This document shows, in pieces, positions 44,545-55,352 of a stretch of DNA of 64,000 bases. The position numbers were made by a program, and so were the translations under genes. The notes beneath the pieces are model-generated. The model did no database searches. It worked only from the letters and a program-made list of their open reading frames with translations, and was not told where the DNA came from. Source of the DNA: Isoetes taiwanensis (lineage: Eukaryota > Streptophyta > Lycopodiopsida > Isoetales > Isoetaceae); the NCBI GenBank assembly GCA_021234155.1, contig JAJEKV010000166.1:498324-562323 (forward strand), written 5' to 3'. Every line of letters begins with the position of its first letter. Position 1 is the first letter of the stretch.

Positions 44545-44930
44545 AAGTTGGGAAGCTGATTCTAGGGGTCCTGCGACCGGCTCAAACCCCACTTGCTATC
44601 AATGGGTGGCATGATTGATCGATGAAAAGTGCTTATCGCAGTACTAGTCTAGTGGTTAGGCTGTTGGATATGGGTGTCCCCTGTCCAAGCTCAAATCCCA
44701 CTGACCATGGATGATCTATGTCATGGTGATCATAGCTTGGTGGTTAGACCATTGGATATGGGTGTTCCCCTGTCCAGGTTCAAAACCCACTGGCTATTGT
44801 TGCATGACATGATTGTCAAAAAAAAAGGGCATCTTATATTCGTTATGGTCAGCATCCTTCTATCGTGCGGGCACTGGACACAGGGCAAAAAAAAAGTGCA
44901 GGTTCAAATCCTGCATGTTCTAGCACGTAT
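44545..44930 (+). mobile_element. Tandem tRNA-derived SINE heads
   Basis: Units carry Pol III promoter boxes: A-box-like ctagtggttagg (44649-44660) with B-box-like gctcaaatcc (44689-44698); A-box-like cttggtggttaga (44736-44748) with B-box ggttcaaaacc (44777-44787); a third B-box ggttcaaatcc at 44901-44911 inside a perfect 5-bp T-stem (gcagg/cctgc); and a weaker first unit with ggctcaaacc at 44579-44588. The two middle units are 88-89 bases apart. Poly(A) runs at 44818-44826 and 44887-44895 may be old tails. No unit folds into a complete tRNA. Confidence 0.6.
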
Positions 44931-47510
44931 AGATGAGTTGGTGAAGAGAAACGTTCGCGGCGGCCGCCGCGATAAGTTTCTTGTAGTGTATAATGTTGAA
45001 TGTGATTGTATTCACTTAGCATTTCGCTATCACACAAGTAATGGAGTTCCCCATTCATGGTGGGATTACGAAGCAAACCCATACAATATGTACATGTGTA
45101 ATACCTTACTTATGCATCCTGTCTATGGAGAGCTAGAATGACATGCATTTACATGGGAGGTCCCACCTTATCCAAGGTGGTCTTTATTCTCTTTTCTTGG
45201 CGGGGATGAGTTGTTCGATCAATCCTGTCTCTTATACAAATCTTAGGTATCAACTAACATCCAAATCCAAATTCTATATTGTGGTTTGGAATTTGAGAAA
45301 GATAGATAGGTAGATGGTATTTTAGCATTGGGGCGGATTTGGGGTCTCAAAATGGCCCATATCTTGGATGCCAGAATTCCACGTCATGTTTCTCGCGACC
45401 AATGATGTTTGCGCATTTTTTTCCAAAGTCAGTATTAGTTGGCAAGTAGAAAGAGGAGCAGGCTTACTTGGCATCCACATGGCGAAATTTCATAGGACAT
45501 GTTTGTGCATTCATTGCAACCACATTAATGGCCCGCATTTTTCGAAAATCGTATCGCGGACCAAAATAATGGCTACTTTTCAGCGTCTTTGTGCACATGC
45601 CCACATGCACCAACCACTTTATCAAATTTTGGCACCAAGATTTCCATTGTTCACATTAAGCGCCGCTCGTGTATCCTCTCCTCATAAGCTCTTCATTTGG
45701 AATCCAAGTCTCCAATAGTGTCCGTGTTTTTTGAGGCGAGCATAGAGTTAAGCAACAATGGCGGCGATGTCGGACAAGCAAACGTCACGTTACATGCCAT
45801 GTTTTACTACCCAAATTTTCATTACGGGTTTTCCTACTTTTCGGCTCTTCCCATTCATCGTATTGCTCCCCGCCATTCATTCTTACAATTCAACGGCCGT
45901 CGATCCGACGTTGGAAGGATATCTATCCATAGGCTCGTGGGTGAGAATGCTATTCTTAACGAAGGGTGAATATGTAGCATAATAAGGGGTTTTCTTTGTG
46001 TTTTTATGCGCTTTTCACTAAGGTTTTCCTATGATTTCGTGATGTATTCAAATGGATGTACTAATCGCGTACATCTAGAGTGCACCATTTCGAGCCATTG
46101 ATTTTAGCCTTTTTTCAATGGTCAACAACCAATGGCTCACAACAAAAGCCCTTTTTTTTGTGCGTGTGGTGCATAATGGGCACATGAAGGGCCATTGATT
46201 TTTAGCCTTTTTTCAATGGTCAACAACCAATGGCTCACAACAAAAGCCCCTTTTTGTGTGTGTGGTGCATAATGGGCACATGGCGGGCTTGAAGGGCGCA
46301 TGTAGTGCGGTTCCCGTAGACAACACATTTTCTTATCATAACTTTTGATCGAGCTCTGTTTGAGATGATTTTTATTGCGTTGGAAAGCTCTCTCAGAGAT
46401 CTTTTTGATAGTATATGACATGGATATGTTTGGTTAAGTTATCTATGCTAAAACAGAAATTTTTCGGCCGGGTTTGGTAGGCTTTCACATCCTACCAGTT
46501 GATTAATACAGGATTGCGCTATTGGATATTATTTTATGGCTCATTCCGAATGAAGCTTGCAAAAAATTACCATGCATTTTTAGATTTTGAGGCAGTTATT
46601 AAGCAAATTCAAGGCTTCTAGATCCTTGTGCTAACAAGCGTAAAAGTTTCCCACTTTGGTTTCTCACCACAAGAATCCATGGAGGCCAAAGGCTGCTGTT
46701 AAATTCCAGTTGAAAATGTTTGTGTATGGGTGTTGCAAACTTTATGACTTTCAGAATAATGGGATCAATTTGCTCTATCTTTATGGTAACTTTTACTTAT
46801 GTTCTATTTGTTTTATTGTGATCAAATTCAAAAGCTACAGGTGATGAAAGCCTCAAATGAATTCTAGTTTTTTTCTGGTTTGAATTCTAAATTTTTTGTC
46901 AAATGGGGGGGGGGGCGTCCCTAAGGCCCGAAAGGGGCCAAAATTTTTTTTTTGCAACACAAACCATTAACATCCAACATATAAAAATTAAATCCCCCAA
47001 CACATAACAACCATTGACATTAACAACCAACACATAACTACCATTGACATTAATTAACACAACCATTGGGTCCAACACATTTAAATTAAAATCCCCCTTA
47101 AACCCCCTTTGGTTTGGGTGTGGGGTGACGTAGGACAGCGAGAGCCCTCATAATTGTATTTTGCATGTATGAAATAAACACCATATAGTATTCCGCTTGA
47201 AATCTTATAGTATTTTGCGAATCTTGTCATACAGTATAGCAAATTTTGTACTTGCGTACCCCACAAACGAGGAACTTTACGTACGGTGTAGATTAAGGAA
47301 TAAGGGGTGAATATGCCTATCCAACAGCTCTCGTTGCCTGGAGTGACTATGGAGTTACATCGCCGGAGCGACATTCATACGCAATGAATAGGTAGAACTA
47401 TAGGGTTCAAAATAAATGCTATGGATAGTATATTGCAAAAAAAAAAGGGAAGGGAGGGGGGAGGGATTTGAAGAGGAGGATATTTGCAAATTTGCACCCT
47501 CAATAATACA
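44931..47510. other. Repeat-rich noncoding DNA
   Basis: It holds the 98-base tandem repeat (annotated separately), one copy of a terminal repeat at 45325-45388, a run of 11 G at 46905-46915, and a short tandem array of 'accattgacatta' phrases at 46965-47060. The longer frames here (for example 45368-45718) have no domain and run through repeat sequence. No gene is supported. Confidence 0.5.
46093..46290 (+). repeat. 98-base tandem repeat, two units
   Basis: The unit starts gccattgatttttagcct and includes caatggtcaacaaccaatgg and gcataatgggcacatg. Copies start at 46093 and 46191 and differ mainly in the lengths of T and GT runs. Confidence 0.85.
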
Positions 47511-49178
47511 TGGATCACACCATGCGAAAATGCATATGCACTTTGTAAATGTGTAGTGAGATTTCGCGTCATGTGATCCTTGCTTCCTTTTTTTTCCCTC
47601 TTCTTGATTTATATTCACTCACTGAATCAAATATTTTTCTTTGGGCTATATTTATCAGATGTCGGGGATTTGAGACTAGGGAAAAGCATTATTAGCATCG
47701 TTGTTGTCTAACATATGGACATAAGAGACATGCTTTTCCAAGATATACATTCAGGGCAATGGGCATCTAGTTTTACGTTGTAAAGTTGTGGGAGCCGAGC
47801 TTGAAAGTCGTCCCATGACCTCTTTTAAGCGAAATTGTGCAAGCCTTATGAGAATGGTGTCCTTGCAATGAAGAAATGTTTGATAAGACGTGCATCCAGG
47901 GTTGTTGAAAAAATGAGTTACAAAATATTTGCTCCATTAGAGGTGTTTACTAATGCCACGACACAAAAGCTCCAAAGATATATTGTATAAAATGTCGATT
48001 TCATGAGCCTTTGGATCAGTTAACTCAAAGTGTCACATATGGAAACATTGTTAGGTTTGATAAAATAACATAAAAATCTTATTTAATAAAGCTTTGGTTG
48101 TTGGTAAAGTGTTGGCTTATTGATTAAGTGTTTGTATTTTGCTTTGGGACCCTCTTGAAAAAAAGTTTAGTTCATAAAACATAATATAACTTGGAATGAT
48201 ACATATTTTATATGCAAATGGGAGACTATTGATGAGGGACTTGGTGTTATTATCTATTGACAACAAACAAGAAAGTGGATCACACCATGCGAATTTAGTA
48301 TATTCCAACATTTTAGCTTATACAAAATTAAACTTGGTGTGATCTTTTTTGAAAAAGATGACTTCTATAGTAAAATTACTTTGATTATCTTTTAATAAAA
48401 GAAATATATATGTGTCTTATTTGAAGTTAAGTGTGGATATGTGACGTGCTCATTTATTGATAAAGTGTTTGCTTTTTAAAAAGGCTAATAACTTTATGTA
48501 CTACTAGAGTTGGTAAAGTATTTTAGATGCAAATAGGATGCTTGATGTGATCCTTCTTAAAAAAAAAAAGATATGCTCTTTGAAAAGGACTAATAACTTT
48601 ATGCACTTAGGGTGGTAAAGCATTAAATGAGAAGGGTACTTGTGTTTAATTTTAATTTGACAACAAATAAGAAAGTGGATCACACGATCGAATTTAGTGT
48701 GTTCCATTTTTTGTTGCATATGTACTATTCGCTTGGTGTGATCCTTCTTGAAAAATAATATGCTCTTTGAAAAGGGATAATGACTTATGTACTTTAAGAG
48801 TGGTAAAGCATTTTAGATACAAATAGGAATTGAGTACTTGTGTTTAATTTTAATTTGACAACAAATAAGAAAGTGGATCACACCATGCGAATTTAGTGTG
48901 TTTTTTTTTTTTTGCATATGTATTATTAAGTTTGGTGTGATCCATTTTGAAAAAAAAAAATAGCTTTTCAAGTAAAAGGAAAAGAAAGAAATATCTTATT
49001 TAAAGTGTAAAGTGTTAGTATATAAAGTGTTGGTTTATTAAAATACTATTTGTTTACGCTAAGTTGTAAGTTCAATATTTGTGTTTCTATTTACTTTTTT
49101 TACATAAAAGATCACACCGAGGCGAATTTCTTATATGCAATTACTTTGGCAAGATGAAGATTTCGCATCATATGATCC
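47511..49178. repeat. Dispersed and tandem hairpin repeats (GGATCACACC ... GGTGTGATCC)
   Basis: Five units have inverted ends about 65-70 bases apart: 47512-47579, 48277-48344, 48677-48744, 48875-48943 and 49110-49178. A typical unit starts ggatcacaccatgcgaattt and closes with ggtgtgatccttcttg. Two of them lie in a ~198-base tandem unit that also includes 'gacaacaaataagaaagt' and 'gtggtaaagcattttaga'. A half-site without partner lies at 48542. The pattern suggests a small foldback element amplified together with flanking sequence. Confidence 0.75.
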
Positions 49179-50921
49179 TCTTTAAACAAGGATGGCTTTG
49201 ACCTTCAATGTTCATAAATTTTATGAATGTTTGCATATAAGAATGTCACATATCATATTTTCTTAAAAATGGTCATCAAATGGATAACTAGTCAAAGAGT
49301 TCTTCTACTACTTAAAGAGTTTCAAGACTCATTTTTGCTATAATTTAAATAGCAATAGATTTTAAAGGAATCTATTGTTAAAAGTAGTCAAAGACTTCTT
49401 GTATTAGAGGTATCTAAACACAAACACCATAACCTTTGTACTTCAAGAATGTATAAACCCTTAGCATTCAAAGTATAATGTCATTTATTAGCATCTTGAG
49501 GGACATTTCCCTTCCTTATCGGAAGCAGCTCATCTCAAGGAACGTATTGATTCGGAATGCCTTCATCCCTCTCAATCTCTCACAATATCCTAGGAGGCGA
49601 GTTCACAGTCACCACAAAATCGGACTAAACTTGAAACGTCCTGAAATGGCGGTTTCTTGCCACTCAACGGATCCAATGGATATAAGCGCCATCCGCCCGG
49701 ATGTCGACACTTTTGAGCCACCCAAGACACAACACGCCGAGGGTCTAAGTTCTTATTTTTTTAGACCTCTTTTTTTTTGCGATTGAAGACCTGGAGCATA
49801 TTAGGTGGAGTCAGTTGGATCCTTATCCACACATCATTTGGAGCTTCCATCTTTGCGTGGATCGCGACCTTGAAATGAAGGTGTATAATTTGTATGCCCG
49901 GCACAATTAAACCCGTGTGGTAGAGCGTCCGCAGTACTAACCTCGTTTTTGAAATTTGTAGCGTGCATATGGAAATCGAAAAAGTCCATTCTCCTACAAT
50001 CCATGCTTTTATACATTAAGCAAATTCAAATTTGAATTGTAGTGGGGGGAAGCTTTGTATTGGGATGAAATAACGATCGGTTAATCTTTGGGTTCACATG
50101 GAATGACTACTGCTGGCTTAAAACCGGGCTTGAACTTGGGCTGAGGCAAAAAAAAAAATTCAGCCAGCGTTTTGGAAAATCAGCCCTTGCAAGATCCAAC
50201 TTGCGTAGATGATCGGCTGAATTTTTTAATCGATCTTGACTCCGCCCGGAACTTCGGTTGGAGGGCCCAAACTTCTCCATGTGAACCACCCATAAGAAGT
50301 AGCCCATGGCGCCTCAAAATGAAAAGTCGATACAAAGCTTCAACCTACACATTCAAATTTTGAAATGTGGAAGGCGGAAGCTTGTATGGCCATGGCCTCT
50401 AAATAAAAATAGCGCAAGAATGGGTGACACGCACGCGCTTGGTATCCGACAAACCAAGAGACAAGTCATGAGTTCTTGGTATGCTATAATGCAAGTGGCT
50501 TTTAGAAGCCACATGTTGCATCGCCCGTCGACAACCAACAACAATTAAATACATATGGGCCATGAATGCTAATCCCCTTATTCGGGAGAATATTCCAAGT
50601 AAATCTGTAATGATGAGATTTTGGTATCCTAGGTGGCATGGGAAAAAAGGAGTGGAAATATGACGTGGAATGGCTGATAGGAGGCCATTTTTAGACCCAA
50701 AATCCGCCCTAATGCATCCACTGGAAGCTGTAACTTATAGGACAGTTTACAACACATCCAGATGGGTCCTGCCCCCCACCACTATATATGGCTGAACTAA
50801 GGGTCCTCCCACCAACTTTACAAAAATGCATGAGATAGGAATACATGTTTTGAATATTTGTGATGGTCAATGGGAGGTAAACAAACTTATGTGTTTGCAA
50901 TTTCTTGAGGCGAGTCGCAAA
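49179..50921. other. Noncoding DNA
   Basis: A 102-codon frame at 49478-49786 and a 66-codon minus-strand frame at 50307-50107 show no known motif. A 13-base inverted pair (gggttcacatgga near 50090 and tccatgtgaacc near 50277) brackets about 190 bases. Nothing else is supported. Confidence 0.45.
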
Positions 50922-51044
50922 AGCCATGCCTAGTTACTTCATATTTTCTAGCCATGCCTAGTTACTTCATATTTTCTGTTTTGGCAAAAGCCATGCCTAG
51001 TTACTTCATATTTTCTAGCCATGCCTAGTTACTTCATATTTTCT
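50922..51044 (+). repeat. Nested tandem repeat (28-base unit within a 67-base unit)
   Basis: The 28-base unit agccatgcctagttacttca-tattttct occurs at 50922, 50950, 50989 and 51017. Each pair is followed by gttttggcaaa, so a 67-base higher-order unit is repeated twice with essentially no differences. The identity implies very recent duplication. Confidence 0.9.
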
Positions 51045-51517
51045 GTTTTGGCAAAGTGAATTCCATTTTGGAACTTAAAATGTCCCTTCTGGCTTTACTA
51101 ATAATAGCTCATATATTGTGGAGATGGCTCTTAGTGAAAATAGGTCCATGGAAGAACTCAGTGTCGGAATATTATTGATCAGATTTGGGCTTGAAATCTA
51201 TGTGGGGTATCCCAAGGTACAACCCTATTGGTCCTGCCCCATTCACCTTACATCGCTAGGGAAATCATGTGGCTTCATGCCCTAAGATGAGACCTCAATT
51301 TAAGACTGGAAAAGCAACATCAGAATCTATGCAAGTAAGATATAGTACATGTCCATGCTAAACTATCTACAAAAACTTTATGCCTGGAATAAATACCACC
51401 TCTACCTTTCGCTTATTCTTTTTATCCTGCATTTGACTACTTGTCTCAGCTTAAGGGGCATCTCATAGAAGTTGAAAACTAGCATAATTCTTGATAGTAA
51501 AGTCCAATTGAGCTCGC

Positions 51518-51711
51518 GTTTGGTGCAATAGATAGGCCTCATTGAGATCTTACTAAGCTTAGTTGCTTTACATATACTTTAACCCCTTGTGATCATTAAA
51601 ACTCAAAAAAATATCATTTTTATCATTTTTTTACTATTATGTGGGGTTAAAACATATGCAAACCAACTAAGCATAGTAAGATCTCAATGAGATCTATCTA
51701 TTGCACCAAAC
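51518..51711. mobile_element. 194-base foldback MITE
   Basis: The ends are near-perfect inverted repeats of about 68 bases: gtttggtgcaatagatagg... on the left and its complement ...ctatctattgcaccaaac on the right, extending inward to ttaacccc/ggggttaa. The spacer is short and AT-rich. No transposase is encoded. I could not find a target duplication, so the superfamily is open. Confidence 0.8.
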
Positions 51712-52849
51712 AAAGATTCATTTGAAGTATTCTATCAAATGGTATGTTAGAAAATATGATCCAATAAATTCGTTATAATTGTTTTGCTGACTGGATTATC
51801 AGTTCTATTTTCTTATTGGTACTTTAGTTAGCATTTCTTAGAAAGCCCTTTTAAGATCCCTAGTGATACACCAAGTACCATGGTAAAAGCACTAAAAATT
51901 CAACAGCTCATGGATGAAAGCAAGGTTCTCTCAACCAAAGAGAAGGATGATGACAAGCACACTACACAGAAATCCAAAAGCCAGTTTTGAAGGAGGCGCC
52001 TATTGCTAAGGAGAAGAGAAGTCTTGCCAAAACCAATTCTACTACACCTAAGCTTACGTTTGAATATATGTTCACATCAACTACCAGTGTGATGACATCA
52101 AACAGTGTCTCAACAGAAGAGATTGACATTAGCTGATTGAAAGTAAAAGGGTCTACTCCGCCTTTAAAATGTAAGCCCGATGAAACTTCGCCATGGCTCA
52201 GTTAAGAAGCTAAGATATCCCATTATACCAAGCAGTCTAGAATAACATAAGAAGACATGAATACAAATGAATCAGGTAGCAGATCCGAGGGTACCACCAG
52301 ATAAATATCAGCTAGTGGATTGACTATAGAGCAGGAAATTTTTATCTCAAAGCACAATCCTAAACATGAAGTCTAAGGATAGAACTTATCCTCCTAGGAT
52401 TCACTTTGAGTTAGAAATAGATATTTTCAAGATGCGCAAGCTCCTGCAAACAGGGCATGCAGAATCATCAGTGCTGAGTATATGAACACACTCTCAGACT
52501 CCTTCATTACTCATTCGATGCGTCCTCCCTGTGCTGGCATAGTTCCTTTTGATGCGAGTACTAATCAGGCTATCAAGTGGAAGAAGGCAAATGATCTGGA
52601 GGGCGTAGAATTCTGGATTGTTAATGGCAACCATACTATCTTTTGACCACATGAAGAACTATTTTAGTCTGGAGTATTCCTCATAATAGGAGAGGTATTA
52701 CTATCTGGATGGATGGAGTGAAAGATAAAGTCAGGCAAGAAGTGCTCAATAGAGGGGTGACCAACTACATGGCTTTTATTAAGCCAATAATTGAAAAAAG
52801 AGGACATAGGCAAGTTGGGAAACCTCAAAGAGCTCCAAATAAACTTTCC
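51712..52849. other. Noncoding DNA, possibly 3' part of the L1-type element
   Basis: Short plus-strand protein-like stretches (for example KVLSTKEKDDDKHTTQKSKS near 51930) are interrupted every 20-40 codons. They match nothing I know. Being downstream of the minus-strand RT pseudogene, part of this may be its 3' end read antisense. No call is made. Confidence 0.35.
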
Positions 52850-54250
52850 TCCAAGAGCACAAGCTTGAAAATAAAGATTTTTGCAGGTAAGACCTCCATT
52901 TTCTTATTTTTTGTCACTGTCTTCCAATTAACTAGGTGACTACCATCCTAGATAAAAGTCTTGATAATCTTCTCAATTTCATTGTAGACAGTCTTAGGAG
53001 CAATCATAGCTGAGGCGTAATAGACATGGGTAATGGCAAGAACTGAGTTAGCAATAATGCTTCTGCCAGCAAAGCTCAAACAACCTTTATAAAGATTCAG
53101 CTTCTTTCTAATTTTCTCAATGATGGGAGACCAAAGACCTTTAATATTGGGATCAAGAGAGAGAGGCATGCCTAACAATTTAAAAGCAGCATTGGTTTTA
53201 AGCATCTCAATGCCAGCAATGGAGTCTAAGTCAGAATCCCCAATAATGACACTTTTTTGCAAATTTAGAAAAATCCCCGAGGCATCAGAAAATTGGCCCA
53301 GGATATCTAGGAAGAAAGAGATATTAGGATCGTTAGCCTTTAAGAAACAAAAGGTGTCATCAGCATATTGAATGATCCTTATGGTAAAGCACAGCTTTGG
53401 TCAAAAGCTCTCCCACAATTAGGAAAAGATAGGGGGCTAGGGGACAACTCTGTCTGACTCCTCTTTAAGAGGGAAGAAGCTGGAAGGAGAGCCATTAATG
53501 AGAACAATGAGCTAGCTCAGTAGTTAGTCCCATTATGAGTGCCTAAGCTTAACTGGGAAACCAAACTTAGTCATAGCAAAGTCAATAAAATCCCAAGAGA
53601 TAGTGTCGAAGCTTTAAAATCCAATTTGAAGAGCACACAGTTCTAACAACTTATTTTATTCCAATGCAGACGCTCCATGGCACATATATAATTGTCTAAA
53701 ATGTACCTATTTGAGAGGAACGCAGACTGATTCAGACTTATATTGGATTGGAGATGAGGCTTGATTCTCAAAGCAATAATTTTGGCACAGATTTTGTAGG
53801 AAGCATTATAAAGAGAGATAGGCCTCCAATAAACAAAATAAGAGGGAAAATCCACTTTTGGAATGAGGGAAATTAGACCACTAGAGATGGAGATATTATT
53901 GATATATCTCAAGAAGTCATCCTTCATAATCTCCCAGAAATGAAGGTAAAATTCTGGAGAAGTCCGTCTGGCCCAGGGGATTTACCTCTAAGATTCTAAT
54001 AACCTTTAAGACTTCATCTGCAGGAGGAACAACCACAATATTATCATCTAAAGAGAGAGTGGAGTCATCCATGTTATTAATAAGGGAAATAAACCTGTCA
54101 GCATTGAAGAAGAGATGGAATTAGGCTGAGAAGAGAACAAATCTTTATATTTGGAGTGGAAGAAGGAAGAGATCTGATCCTGGGAGGAAATAGGAGAATC
54201 ATTGACATCTTGGATCAGAGAAATACTCTTCTTTAGGATTCTACAAGGAA
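52850..54250 (-). pseudogene. L1-type LINE reverse transcriptase remnant
   Basis: On the minus strand from high to low: KSPGPDG with a break (about 53985), FYLHFWEIMKDDFLRYINNI, LISLIPKVDFPSYFVYWRPI, LNQSAFLSNRYILDNYICAM (53927-53643), then DTISWDFIDFAMTKFGFPVK, LINGSPSSFFPLK, APYLFLIVGELL, the catalytic IIQYADDTFCFLKAND (about 53380-53330), and FKLLGMPLSLDPNIKGLWSP...LSFAGRSIIANSVLAITHVY (53262-52948). This is the plant L1-like RT order (A to F blocks and the C-terminal 'LAGR..L..SVL' region). It is separate from the LINE family at 1.6-18 kb. Frameshifts and stops (for example Trp to stop in TFIWDG) inactivate it; the endonuclease is missing, so it is 5'-truncated near 54250. Confidence 0.85.
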
Positions 54251-55323
54251 ATTGCCCATCTTCGGTGGGCTTTCTATGTGATTGTATATGAAGACTGGGA
54301 CACTAATGCGTTGTCTATGAATAAGTGATGTTAAATTGAAATTTGTTGAGGTTCTTCACGTCGGTTAAGAATGCAAGCAATTGAATAATTTTATAGACAT
54401 TCTGACATGCAAAAATAGAATGACTCAATATCATACCAAGAGGGCTTCAAAGAGTAATCTAAAGAAGAGAACAGTAAGAAGCTTGATCTCCAATAAATCA
54501 TCACCATGAAATCACATATTAATAAGATTAGAGTCTCCATGTTACTGCAACGTTCTAGCTGCCAAGAGTTAATGAAGAAGACGCTACAGATTGCATCAGC
54601 CATTCTAGCAAATCAGTTTTTCAAATGCTATTTGATGATGCTATTGCTACTATGCTTTGGATTCTTGCAATATTATTTGTTCTTCACATCATTGAGATGA
54701 ATTGGATATTCTATTTGATAAACAAATGAAAATATACATCTAGAAAAAAGTCGTATTTTCATCAAATACAGCCACGTCCATCACCTGCTTTAAACACAAC
54801 GCGAGAGAGTGACCTACACATATTAACATGAATTGGCCTAAGATGTACTTAAACAAAACAGAAAATAGATCATGGAGTTCATGACTCTCAAATACAGCCA
54901 CACTACAATCACAAATCTGATAGCTTCAAGTTAATCTGTGGTTTTGCAAGAAAGCATGTACAGCCAAGGGGAGAAAGTGCGACGAACTTAAATAGTTAAT
55001 ACCATTACTTGTATGGCTGCCAGTGTGTAAATTTGACGGCTGTCATGCCCGTTTTTAGCTATTTTGCCCGTCAAAACGGGTAGAAATTATTTTTACCCTG
55101 CAAATGAAGGGCACCAAATTATGAAATGCCCGTCATAGGAAAGACTAGAAAAAAATTTATATGGCATTTGAAGGGCTGGGAATGTAGGCTTGCCTGTCAT
55201 TTTTTATCTATGGTATATCAATATAATACTTTGTATAATATGCTATAGTATTTGTATTTGTATATGTATTTAAAAAATTAGAACCAAGTCAATGGTTCTA
55301 ACTATAAATAATATCAATTATAA
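54251..55323. other. Repeat-rich noncoding DNA
   Basis: 54770-54890 is related to 60595-60700 and partly to 61025-61110 (shared phrases 'aaacaca', 'aaaatagatcatggagt'). A phrase cagtgtgtaaatttgacggc at 55022 recurs inverted near 60500. These are scattered copies of one or two repeat families. No gene is supported. Confidence 0.5.
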
Positions 55324-55352
55324 CTAGAAACGTGTGCCCGGCGATGCCGGGC
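55324..55352 (-). mobile_element. Helitron-type 3' terminus
   Basis: On the minus strand a perfect 7-bp hairpin (GCCCGGC-ATC-GCCGGGC, 55352-55336) is followed by eight bases and CTAG (55327-55324), then T. A GC-rich hairpin about ten bases before CTRR, with insertion next to T, is the classic Helitron 3' end. The body would extend to higher coordinates; the 5' TC end was not found and no RepHel coding sequence is visible, so it is a non-autonomous or fragmentary copy. Confidence 0.5.

Larger units (their letters stand above)
45325..50715. repeat. Inverted terminal-repeat pair, 5.3 kb apart
   Basis: 45325-45388 (gcattggggcggatttgggg ... attccacgtcatg) and the reverse complement of 50660-50715 (gcattagggcggattttggg ... 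attccacgtcat) match over about 60 bases. They could be the ends of one large decayed DNA transposon or two independent short elements in opposite orientation. No transposase was found between them and no target duplication is evident. Confidence 0.4.

Noticed and set aside
44849-45082. Minus-strand frame containing HAGFEPALFF
   Set aside because: This peptide is the usual translation of a tRNA-like T-arm read antisense; the region is SINE-derived.
46905-46915. Run of eleven G as a regulatory G-quadruplex
   Set aside because: A single homopolymer without neighbouring G tracts and no adjacent gene; probably a slippage tract.
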